Source: Cristatella mucedo (lineage: Eukaryota > Bryozoa > Phylactolaemata > Cristatellidae). Taken from it: DNA of 64,000 nucleotides. The stretch covers positions 744,001 to 808,000 of the forward strand of contig WPIO01000097.1 of the NCBI GenBank assembly GCA_009760855.2. Direction: 5' to 3'. The translations under genes were made by a program, and so were the position numbers. Shown piece by piece: positions 1 through 12,300 of the stretch. Within the stretch, counting starts at the first letter, position 1. Every line of letters begins with the position of its first letter. Below the pieces are notes generated by a model, which was not told the DNA's origin, ran no database searches, and saw only the letters and a list, made by a program, of their open reading frames with translations.

Positions 1-318
1 AGACATTCGCGCACAGCAGAATGCTGCCCGCGGCCATATGTCACGTGGTGCCGTAAAACTAATGATGGCCCAACACCTAAAATCTGTTTTCAGTTTTAGC
101 CCACCATCATCTTTGAATATAAGGCTACACTGTGCGAAATGGTGTACAAATATCATTTCAGCCAATATAGAAATTTTAGTTTTTGTTTATATTTGTCGCC
201 TCTCGGATACCCGTATCTGTCATGGCGTCTGAAGGTTGATACCTGGTTGGGACGGAGTTATTTTCAGGCAAAGCAGTGATTTCCAGTTTCCTTATTTATA
301 TCAAGAACTGATGGCCTC
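1..318 (+). other. 5' flank of WAC
   Basis: This stretch precedes the WAC start codon and should hold its promoter and 5' UTR. I see no TATA box, no clear initiator and no repeat. A second ATG at 311 opens a frame that stops after four codons, immediately beside the real start at 319. Confidence 0.35.
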
Positions 319-3300
319 ATGGTAATGTATACGAAGAAATATCCGAGGCTCAGTGAAGGGTAAGTGTTTTCTTTACTTGTTGAACGGCGCGTTGTTCAAT
401 CTCGATTTCCGTGCGTATGAGCAGGCCGCTACTGGCTGGTCGCGATACTGATATACTTATTTACACCTTTCACTTCTAGGTATCACGACCGCCATACGTA
501 CGAGGTAAGGTGCGCGTCGTCGATTTCACGCTAATGGCTTCGTGAGATGCCGATCCGCACGCATACGCTGCTCAGTGGCTAGGGCCGTCGTACCGACTGT
601 GCCCCGCAGCGCCAGCGGTGGGAGCTGTTCGCCTTTGAACTTCACTTGACGTTTATTGCGCGAAAAATTAGCTACGTAACTTCTTTATTGATGATAATTA
701 TCTATTACAGTGTATGCTTGTTTGCAGAAAGACAGTCGTCATTCTTCCAGCCGACACAACCCCACCGAGAGGCGCGATTATGAGAAAAGCCCCTCTCATT
801 ATTCTAGTCCAAGATACGTACACAAGTCATCGCATAGTGATCGGAATAAAGATAAGCATGAAAGAGGTATCCACTCAGAGAGCTGTGCTCACAGATATGC
901 AGCTATTCGTGTTGCAGTAGCATACACGTAACACAACGCCTTCCTTTAGATCATTCTGCCGATGGTGGCTCAGACAGAAAACTCGCTGGGAAGCCTTATA
1001 AAGCAAGCAAGCATGCTGTAGATGATGTGCCGTGCCATACATTGGAGGCAAACAATTCTTGTCGCTCGGATAGCTCAGAGCTGAAATACGAAAAGCGAGA
1101 TGGCACAGACACGGGAAGTGATGACCAGGACCACAAAGACGAGGTCAGTATTTATTATGGGCATGTGTCGGCTGTCGGCCCTGCCGTGCCGTACTGTGCG
1201 GACAGGTCTGCAAGTATCTGTTTATATATTCTTTGGTGATTCCGGTCCATTTTTAAAGCGACTTATCAGTTTCCAAGAAACCATTTCTCAAGTTATATGC
1301 TGGGTGGTAGTTCTTTCTATTACATCTCTTGTTCCACGTATTCAAGTTGAATATCCTTGTTACTTCTGATGTGAAAGGACGTCGCCCAATATTTGCTGCT
1401 TTGACTTTTGCTTGTAACATGACTTTTATTGGTATCCGGCGATTCATCCACGGACAATTCATCCAGATTATTATATTAAGTTGTTAGTATGAATTGAAAA
1501 ACTAAACTGGAAAAATGTAGAAAAAACAGTCAGTGGATGAATCGTCCACGGATAAAATGTCCTCTGGATGAACAGTTTGTTGATGAATCGTCGTAGAACT
1601 CTTGTATTGTCTTATTCTGCAGTCCCGCCAACTCATCAAAGCCGAGTCCTGCCAACTCATTTAATTGCAGGTTTTCTTATTCTGCTATGCGAAATGCATG
1701 ACTTGGTTAGAATACTATTATAACAAGACACCGCCCTCAGAATATTTAAACTCGGTCGTGACTGGCTGATTCAGATCACAACAGTGGGCATGTTTGGTAA
1801 GCGCATAGTCTCTTCAGAAGCATCGATAACACGTATCTTTATATTTGTTTAGCAGTCATGCAAGTTCAGGCTGTGTTGAGTCTCCATAACTAGACCGGTG
1901 CTGACATAGGCTGTGGCCTGGATCTGCCAACTACTGTACAGGTAGATTTTTTTCTGTAGGGTTTTGACGATTTTATATTCCTAATCCGATATCGTGAACA
2001 CAAATCCGCAATCGCTGTCGCTGCCTGTACTGAATGAGGTCATGGATTTCGCACTTAGGGCTTGTTACAACCATCAAAGACATGTTTGACGAAGAGACTA
2101 TTGTCATTACTTATGGGCGAACCTTGATCGGCCTTATCACTCAAGGTCTTGGAGTATTTATAAATAGTAGCCCTAGTCTGTCATCTCGGCCGATATTTGT
2201 GGCTGGTCGTATTAACACTGTTTATCGTTAATGGGCATGCATATTCTGACATGCTGTGATATTGAGCTCCAGTAGGCACACTCGGGATGTCCAAAGTTCC
2301 ATGGGTTTGTTTCTACTGCACTACTCTTGTTCATGCTGAATGCTCTTCTAGTTCATGTGTGTCCAATTGTTTCCATCGTCTATTTTGCTGCTTTGTTTTA
2401 CTTCTGTTTGGCCGATTGCCATCGACATGAATCTGCCGTGCTTATAATCTCAAAATGAACTAAGAACATGGGCATATATAGCAGCTAGAAGTTCGATTTA
2501 TCTTTCTAGTGAGAGATCTAAACAAAAGTGTTCTACTTCTTTGCTTTGATCTTTTGAAACTGTTAAGTCATTGTTTGGCTGGGAGCCTATATTTATTGGC
2601 ATTCTCATACTTAAATTGTCATAGACTTTCATTTATTCGAGTACTTCTGTTTAAATTGGTTACCATGTTGCATTTATTGGTTTGCTATTTGCCTTTCTTG
2701 GTTAGTATTTACGATGACTGATGCTCACATGTGAACGTATCAGTCAGTTGAAGCTTTACTGGTGACTAAAATGAATATGTTCCTGCAGTTGACTTAGCAT
2801 GAGAGGTCAGCGAATTCTTAGCACAGAATTATAGTCATATATTCAGCTAACCAGACTGATCTTCGTATGTGCCTATGGTTAACAACCACGGTGGCTGAGT
2901 ACTGCTTCTTAATATACCTTCGTCGCCTGTGTTTACTTGATATCGCTTGCCTGCTAGCAATCCACGAATGTTACTGTGCCTTTCGCTAGCATGGCATTTG
3001 AGTAGTAGAACGCTTAGGCTGTAACTGGCCTGAAATTGAGTTCCTCTCCCCCTCCCTACTGTGCTCAATACTCACTACTATGACTTGGACCAGAAATAGT
3101 GATCATTTGATAAATGTTTTCATAATTTGATCCACAGGTTCCTGGGGAAATTATTGGTCAATGACCATCAGTGACCGATTTGCAGTACCACACTTTTTCT
3201 CCATGTCTCTTGGTCTCTGTTTCTGTCTCTTTCAGTTTTTTGTCTGTCTCGTTCTGTGTTTCTGCTCCCACTTCCGTTCTCCTCCCCTATCACACCCTTT

Positions 3301-6300
3301 TTCTTCCCCTCCTGTTTGTGCACTATGCCCCCCTCGTCCACAAGAAGCCTCTATTGTTAGTCAGCCAAAGGATTTGGACAGTTGGCAAAAAGATTTATGT
3401 CAGTTTTATTCCTTGATCTGGCTCACTAAGCCTGTGTGTCATGCTCCTCCACAATTGGATAGGTATTATATTTGTAAATACATGATTGTGTTTGCTGGCA
3501 TAAGTAATTTTTGTTTTCTCTTACTATTTTGGAAAGTCTTAAAGCTCTTTCAAATTATTATTATTATTTTTATCATTACGAGTTCGTCTTTATTGTAGGT
3601 GTTGAAAACAGCTGTTAAAGTCTGTGGCGTATGGTCTGAACACATTAGTTCCTCCGGAAAGAGATATTATTATAACTGCGAGACAGAAGTCTCACAATGG
3701 GAAAAGCCTAAAGAGTGGACGACAGATACGTAAGTTGATGCAATCGATATCTTCTCAGGCTCCATCTTTTTGGCAGAACATTGAGTTAGTGCTAGTGATT
3801 CTGCCTCGACTCTTTCCTGGACCTTGATAATAATAATAAAAATATATTTTATATAGCACCCTCAGATAACTCAAATATTTTTCTAGGCATTTTACATTTG
3901 CTGTATAGGAAGCCCGATCGAATGAACGACATCTACTCTCCAACTGCCGACTGTGGCACATCTTTTTCAGCGGTCCTGAGCTGCTACTTCTATGCTACTC
4001 ACTACCTCAACTGCTCTCCTAACTCTGCTATGCTTCCCACTTTCTCTTTGTTGCGTGAGACAAAGTCTGTTGGCTACCGAATGCGTACCGAAAGCCGCTT
4101 AGGCTGTGAGTGCGCTATACAAAACTCGCCTTCGTAACACCCTTATGGTCTTTATGACTTTGTGGAGTTACTGACGGAGATGTATTACATTACATTACAT
4201 TACATTAGCGGTAGTGGTAGCTTAGTGGTTTATTAGTGGTAGCATGCTCAATAAACAACAAGAATAACATGGTTAGGGGTGACATGTACAGGGTCAGCAT
4301 GCGAGTATTATTAGTTGCAGCGTGCACAGTAGCAGCAGGCAAAAGCACATTAAGGACACATCATAGGGACCCACAAAATGCTGTGATAAATAAATTTGTT
4401 TTTAGTTTCTTTTTAAATGTAGACAAGTCAGCAGATGTGACGAAAGTTGGGAGTGAGTTCTAGGCTTTGGGAGCATACGAACTAAACGCACGGTCTCCAA
4501 AGGATTTGAGATTTGTACGAGGTATGGGTAAACAGTTAGATTCCAAAATGCGGGTGGTACGATGCTTTGCCAGGTGGGGGAGTAGATCTGTTAGGTAGGC
4601 TGGAGCCAAAGAATGGAATGACCTGAATGTGAGTGACATAACCTTGAAGTCCATGCATTGCTTGACTGGTAGCCAGTGCAAATCGGCAAGAAGTGGTGTG
4701 ATGTGGCAACTGTGCGCTCACGACTGACAAGCCTAGCTGCGAGTTTTGTGCCAGCCTTTAGCACCTGATTGTACGGACCAGTAGACCAACAAGCAATGAG
4801 TTACAGAAGTTATGTTATCGAATGTTATCAATGCATAGCGAATGTTATCAATGTATGCAGGAAGGGGTTTAAAGAATTCGTCGTGCTGGAGGGCAAGGAG
4901 GGATCAAAGCTAAGGTACAACTGAGTGTCGTCTGCATAGAAGTGAAAGCCTAGATTGTGCCTCCCATTCACATCGGCAAGAGGGAGTGTATAAACCGAGA
5001 AAAGAATCAAACCAAACACAGAGCCCTAAGGTACCCCATACTTAAGTGGTTCATCGGATGATCTTTGTCCATTCATATCAATGCTCTGGAGTCTTCCGCT
5101 GAGATAGGACCTGAACCATTGCAGAGCAGTGCCAGTGATGCCCAGGCAAGATGAGTCGCTCAAGAAGGACTTGGTGATCGGTAGGCTCAAGAGCTGCCGA
5201 AAGATAGAGCCAAACAAGCAGAGAGACTACGTAAGTCTGCATTCTTAAGTAGGTCATTATACACCCAAAGCAATGCTGATTCTGTAGAGTAATTAGTTCT
5301 ACAACCAGACGAAGTTACTAGCAAGGTTTGAAGTTTCAATATATGAGTTCAGCTGGTCTGCCACGACTCGTTCCGCTGTCTTTGATAGGAATAGTAGAAG
5401 GGAGACTGGGCGAAAGTTGCGTAAGTTCTCTTGGTGTACCTTAAATGTATTGTGTGTCTTCCGTAACTTGCTTTATAGAATAGCAGGTGCCCCCTGCATG
5501 GAGACATGTTATATAGTTTCCTAAGTCAGGTCGGTGGTCAGGTCAGAGATTATGCCACTGTAGCCTAGGGCAGTGTTGGTTGGCTGTGGGTGTGTCCATA
5601 TAGCAGTCTGTATTGTGTATCACCACGAACATAAAGTGTAGTCTTTTCGAAATTGAGTGAAGTTGTGACAACTGAGATGATTAGGATGTGGTTCACTAAA
5701 GGATGCCATTGTCGTGTGGGGGTCAGGTCTCACACACGAGAAGGGTCACCTGTGGAGTCCCTCAAGGGTCTGTACTCGGTCCCTTGCTGTTCTTCATTTA
5801 TACACAACCTCTGGGAAAAGCGATTTAGGCCCAAGGAATAGGATATCACTTCTATGCTGACGATACTCAGTTGTATTTGTCATTCAAACCGTCGGAGACT
5901 GCTGCAGCAACTGAGAAACTGAATGCCTGCCTTGCCGATATTCGATCCTGGATGTCGGAAAACTTCCTGAAATTAAATGATGATGAAACCGAACTGCTGC
6001 TCTTAGGACACCCTAAGCGTGTAGCTGGATTAAAAGGCTCTGCTCTTCTAATAGGTGATGCTATTGTGCGACCACGTGCTCGAAATTTAGGTGTCATTTT
6101 CGACAGCTGCCTCAATTTTAAAGCTTCATTCAGAAGACTGCTTCTACAGCTAGCCATCACGTCCGATCCCTATCCACGATTAGGAGCTGTCTTCCACAGT
6201 GGCTTGCAAAAAATTTAGCTGGCGCCTTTGTTCTGTCTCGGCTTGATTATTGTAATTCCCTTTTGGCTGGGCTACCAAAGAAAGCTATTAGGCCACTGCA

Positions 6301-9300
6301 CCTGACTGTGAATATGGCTGCAAGGCTAGTCTTCAAGTCCCAGAGGTTTGAGCACGTGTCTCCTTTGCTAAAAGAGCTAGGATGGTTGCCGGTTGAGCAA
6401 CGGATACAGAGCAAAGTTCTTACGCTGACCCACAAGGCCTGCCACGGCTTGGCTCCTTCGTACCTAGCTGAACTGCTGCATCAGTTTCAGCCTGTTCCGC
6501 ACCCTCAGGTCCTCTGGAGACAATAAATTAGCTGTCCCTTTCTTCCCCTTAAAGACCGTTGGCGATAGAAGCTTTTGCTCTGCAGGTCCTAGACCGTGGA
6601 ACTTGCTTCCACATTTCTTACACAACGACAACTACTCTCCTACTGCCGACTATGGCACATCCTTTTCAGCGGTCCTGATCTGCTACTTTCATGCTACTCA
6701 CTACCTCAACTGCTCTCCTGACTCTGCTATGCTTCCCACTTTCTCTTTGTTGCATGAGACGAAGTCTGTTGGCTACCGAATGCGTACCGAAAGCCGCTGA
6801 GGCTGTGAGTGCACTATACAAAACTCTCCTGCGTAATACCCACATGGTCTTTATGACTTTGTGGAGTTACAGACGGAGATAAATTACTTAACATTGCTAA
6901 ACGGTAATATTAAGTAAGTGCAAAATTTTATTGAATCACCCTACTAGCTCTAGTCAGCATGATGGGTGTAGAAAACAGTGGGCATCAGAGATCTGATTTG
7001 CTCTCGATTCCAATTGGCAGTGTAATTTCAATTGCTAAGGGAAATTTTTTTTTAGAGGCATTTTAACACATTGCGCAGTGATGTGTGTAGTTGGTAGAGA
7101 AACCAGGATATCCAGGGGATAACTATTGATCGGTCTTAATGCGACGTGTTCTCCATACTGAGATTACGAAATTTGTCGTGTTCTGATATTAAAACAAACA
7201 CCGGGCAGGCAAAGGTGTCAATTGTGCCTATTGCAATTTTTATTTCCGTCTGCCATGCTGTTGCTGCCCTTTTAATAGCCCCATTTGCTATGACTACTGC
7301 CAACTTGTGTAAAAGCATTGAAATAGCAGAAGCTTGATTTTCATTTGTTTTGACACAGTTGTGAGGTGAATGATGTTGCCTCGCGTTTTTCAAGCCAGCT
7401 TTTCGCAAAATTCTTTGTGCTGTTTTCTTAACTCCAACTTGATTCTAACCCTGAGTGAATCGTTAGCCACAGTCCATAAAGAGTGATTACAAGTCACTGA
7501 GAAGCCAGTCTGTTGCAATTCGTAATTAAGTCATTCCTCTCGTTCATTTTTGCTACTATCCGATTTAGAAGCAAACGTTTGTATTGCACCTCAAGGGAAC
7601 TAAATCTTTTCATAGGCACCTCAATTGGCTGGAAAGGAAGCACTTCTACTTATTTGTGACATAACGTGCAAGAGCAACACCTCTCACTTATGTGCTTTAA
7701 CTGCTTCTCATGCTGGAGGCTTGTGCTTGAGATTTTGACATTTTGTCATCACTATTCTAGTATTCTATCTTCACACTAAATATTATCTCCGAACCGTAAC
7801 TTAGAATATACTTCATACTGCTCTTCCATCGATGCTATACACGCTAGCATATCGCCCGAATCTTTTCTGGTGGGGGTTTTAGGCTGAAGTTTCGAATGCA
7901 GCCACTCTGATCGAGCCATATTTTGTGGACCTGTCGTTTTTGGGTATCAGTGTCGTTGTCGATATCCACGTTGTTCTGATACAAAGTAATCGAAATTTGA
8001 TTCGAATATGTGTGGCCTAAAATATTTGGATGAAATTTCATAGACAGTATTTGAATCGGGTGCTGACTGTAAGCAATTGTCTGACCGTTGAGGGAGTAGC
8101 AAAGGCAGTTTTTTGGTGAAAATCCTCTAATGTCTATTGCTGCTCCATCTATAAAGGTTTTTTTGATTAAATGCTGGCGACTATGAAATCTCGTTTATTC
8201 AATTACTGAACCACTCTAGTGCCTGGTACTTGACATATAGCCATATTATCGCATTCCCTTGGCAGTACGGTTTGATTTGGCTTATGTTAATAATAATAAT
8301 ATAATAATAATAATAGTAATGCACTTGATAAAGCGCCCTCAGAGAACTCAATCTCTCTCTAGGCGCTTTACATTTGCTGCAAAGGGAAGCGCGATCGAAT
8401 GGTGAGTAATATCATGTTTGATAAACATGAATAATATGGTTAGGGGTGACATGCACAGGGTCAGCATGCAAATGTAGTTAGTGGCAGCATGCACAGCGTC
8501 AGCACGCATAAGCAGATGAAGGACTAATCACAGGGACCCACTAAATGCGGTCCTAAATTGGTGTGTTTTCAAGTTCTTTTTAAATGTGTCATGTCAGGGG
8601 ATATTGTGACGCAAGTCGGGAGGGAGTTCCGGGCTTTTGGAGCATACGAACTAAATGCACGGTCTCCAAAGGATTTAAGGTTTGTACGAGGTATTGGTAA
8701 ATTGTTGGATTCCGAAAAGCTGGTGAACTGTTGGATTCCGAAAAGCGGGTGAACTGTTGGATTCCGAAAATGTTACACGGTATCGGTTTCTCACTAACTC
8801 GCAATGTCTTATTATGTGTTTCTCAATATAGAACATAACTCTGAAGGAGATTTCCTTATCCAGGCTTGATTGTTGCCAGTAATTTTGGTAAGCTATTGGA
8901 TGCATCTCCTCGATGCTTGGTCTTACACACGTTGGTTGGTCGATATCTAGTTCTCGAGCCTCCCTCAAATGCCTTTAGTTAAAGCACAGTATAGATTTAG
9001 CTGTCATCCGACTCTAATTATGCATTTTAGGGTCATTGAAAGCAGACCGTCTGGTAGAAACTAAATCATGTTTGCTTTCACAACTGGTCAGGTCACGTTC
9101 ACTTGTGACATCATTTCTCGACTCCCCTTGTATATTTTGTAATTGTTGTATCTGCTTTGCAAACCAAACTTTGCACTGTAGTGGGTCCAATAGCTCTAGC
9201 TACACCTACTGACTGTGCATTGGAAGAAAGTTGCCTGGTTTAGGTATGTATACTCAGTTGTGGCTATTAGTGTTACCATTTATGCAAGAATGCTTTCTCA

Positions 9301-12300
9301 TGATAGCATGACACTAATCTCAAGTACCTTGGTAAAATGAAGTTACTCGAGAGATTGCAGATTTGGCACTGTAAAGGTTGGTTTTAATTGCACTGGTGGG
9401 CGGCTTGGTCGTAGTTCTTCTTCATAATTATGTTAAGGCCGTGGAGCTTTTTGCATTCTCACTTATTTTGTGCATAGTATATTGTATGTAACTGGTGTTT
9501 GAGAGTGTAACTAGTATAGCATTTCCGAGCTGTAAGCCCTGTCAAGCTTGCCTTTACATTAAGCTACTTTCTAGGCATATTTATACTAGAAAACACTGTG
9601 GAAATGTTTTTTAGTTCAATTGAGGCATTTTAACATATCATGCCTTTGTACCACTTTATCGGTCAACATTACTAATTGGTGTGTCTATAGTATTTCTTTT
9701 TACGTGCTTTGCAGCCCAAAATCAGTTGATGGTCGGCGGCAAGAAGAAGAACGCAAAGTCGAAGGTAGCAGCGTGGTTGCCTTTTTATGTGCATCCAGTG
9801 AAGCATTTGTTGCAGTGTCTAGCTTGATGGTGGCAAGATGCTTTTACTATTGGCTTTGCGACATCAAATTGTCGCCTGCTTGACCATCATTTTAATAATG
9901 GATCCTTCGTAGAATTTCATTTTAATTTGCATGCTTCCTGCCATCAATCATTTGATGGTTTTCTTGAGGAAAGGGAAATGACATATTCGGATAGACACAT
10001 AAAGCACACCGAATGGAAACCTCGTGGAAACCTCTAGCCTTTGTATGGGGTTCAGGCCAATTCCTGTGAATTCGGGTGCATCCCTTGTCATGGGAGCATG
10101 ATTATCTCATTGGGGAGGCAAGTACTATGAAGATATAGCTATATTTTCACTACCTCTGTTTATAGTTACCACCTAATTCGTCCTTATTATGCAAGCTTTT
10201 GTAGCATGATTTAATTGAGGGAGAAAGGACCCGAATAAAAACTTGACCAAGTAATGTGAGGACCTGTTTTTGAATCCCTTGTCAAAGCTTAACTCCTTTG
10301 CTGATCATAAGTAAGTGGCCGAATAAATGTGCAAGATCAGGAGGCTAGTGGGTTCCTGATTATGTTAAAATGAATGTAACCAGCGCAATAGCCTATTAAG
10401 GGTTATCTCCGAGGGTAATTTTTTTATTTGGTGTACAGTGGCATGACTCTCACTAAGAAGTGAGATAGAGATAACACGGTTAACACTCCAAGAAGCAACC
10501 GGTTTGTAACACTGTTTACTCTGTATATAGCAAACCGTGCCCTACTAGTAAGATCACCATGTTTGACTCATTTATTGGCCTTAAGAGGACAGTCAAATTG
10601 CTGGGGCAGAAAGTCTTTATATCCATCCATGCCTTCCTAGTTATGAGTTATACTCCTGTCGAAAGCCAGGTTTAAAGCATGATATGACTTTTAAGTAACT
10701 ATAACTTAACCTAACATGATCATTGAAGGAATATAGCTAAGAAAGAGTATCATGATCACTTAACTATTTCTGCCAAGATTGTCATACAACAGCTAGATCT
10801 TGTAAGTTTAGCTTTAAGCCTTATTATTATTGTTACTAGTTTTGTTTATGCAGGACAACTCTTGGACTTCCGCTCATGCTAGTGATGCTCTCTGCAACAT
10901 GCAGTCCTTTATTACCTTCCACAAGAGATTGTGGCCATCGAGGCTCATCTGCCTCTATATAAACGAGTCTGTTAAATCAGCTAGCCTTTACTTTACTTTA
11001 GTTAGAGTTTGCCATAAAAAATTGGGTGTGTATGTATTGCTGAATGTAGGTGTAGAAACTGGTGGGCAATAGTTAGCAGTATTACTTTGGCATTATATTA
11101 TTTTTCAACTGAAGACTTCTAGACCAGCCGGTCTTGCTTGCATTGCCGATAGGATTACTCTTTGGAGCGATTATAGCCTTTGGCAGTCCAACTCCTGCTC
11201 AATGGGGTATGTCCAACAGTAGTGGGAGTTATGTGCCTGACCAAATGGGAATTAACCCCTTCAAAGCACAGTTACTAATATTGTACAAAGACCAATATAA
11301 CGAATCGCATGAAAAGTGGCACAAAGAACAACGGTAATATAAGCTATCGTTTGATGTAACATAGCCGTGTTGACCTTCTTATGACCTGTCAAGGTCACAT
11401 ATATCTAGCTCAGCCAAATATGGCTTTATCATCAAATCAAACAGATTCAATACCAGTCACTCAAGAAATATGACAAACCCCTCAAAAGATGCATAACACT
11501 CGGCTCTGTGTTCCCCACACCGCAAACAAAATATAAAAATATTCAACACCTCAAAACTGTTGACTGTAATGATAATAATAATAATAATAATGCACTTGAT
11601 AAAGCACCCGCAGAGAACTCAATCTCTCTGTAGTTGCTTTACATTTGCTGCAAAGGGAAATGCAGTTATATGTTGAGTAATATTATGCTTGATAAACAAA
11701 CGACTGTCATCACGATCACAGTTCAAGGACATTTTGCGACAGGCACATCATATGCATACAGACCCATCATGCCTAGATGTGCAGGGAGGCATAGAGCTAG
11801 ATGAGCCCCACCTAAATTCCAAATTTCAGGTCGATCGGCCGAGTATCGACAAAGCTGTAGAATTGATGAGGTACAAAGTACCACTGCTGGGAAAGCACTC
11901 AGAGAAACCAACTTAAGCTGTCAAAGCACGTAGGTGATTAAAAACAAGATTGTGTTACTGTGTTTGTCGCCATAAACCTGGAAACACATACGAGCGTGTA
12001 TTTCAAATTTCACGTTGATTGGGCCACTATTAGCCTACCTGTGACATTTTTACGACGTGAGTGAAAGGATGACTACGGCTTAGCATAAATAACACAGCCA
12101 GTTTTTGATCTACTACTGAGTCCATCTACTGAGGTCCAAATATGCATGCGAGAAGGCTAGAATTATATGTAACTACAATCAACCATATATTCCAAAGTTT
12201 TAAGGTGATCGGATCATTATTTTAGGAGATATGACAAGTGACAGCAGGCATTGGACTGTCGTTTGCAGGTAAACTTGAGAACCCAAGCTGTAACCAAGAG

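Noticed and set aside
3161-3598. 145-residue open frame before WAC exon 5
   Set aside because: Pyrimidine-rich intron sequence that gives Ser/Phe/Leu runs; it ends exactly at the exon 5 acceptor and has no similarity.
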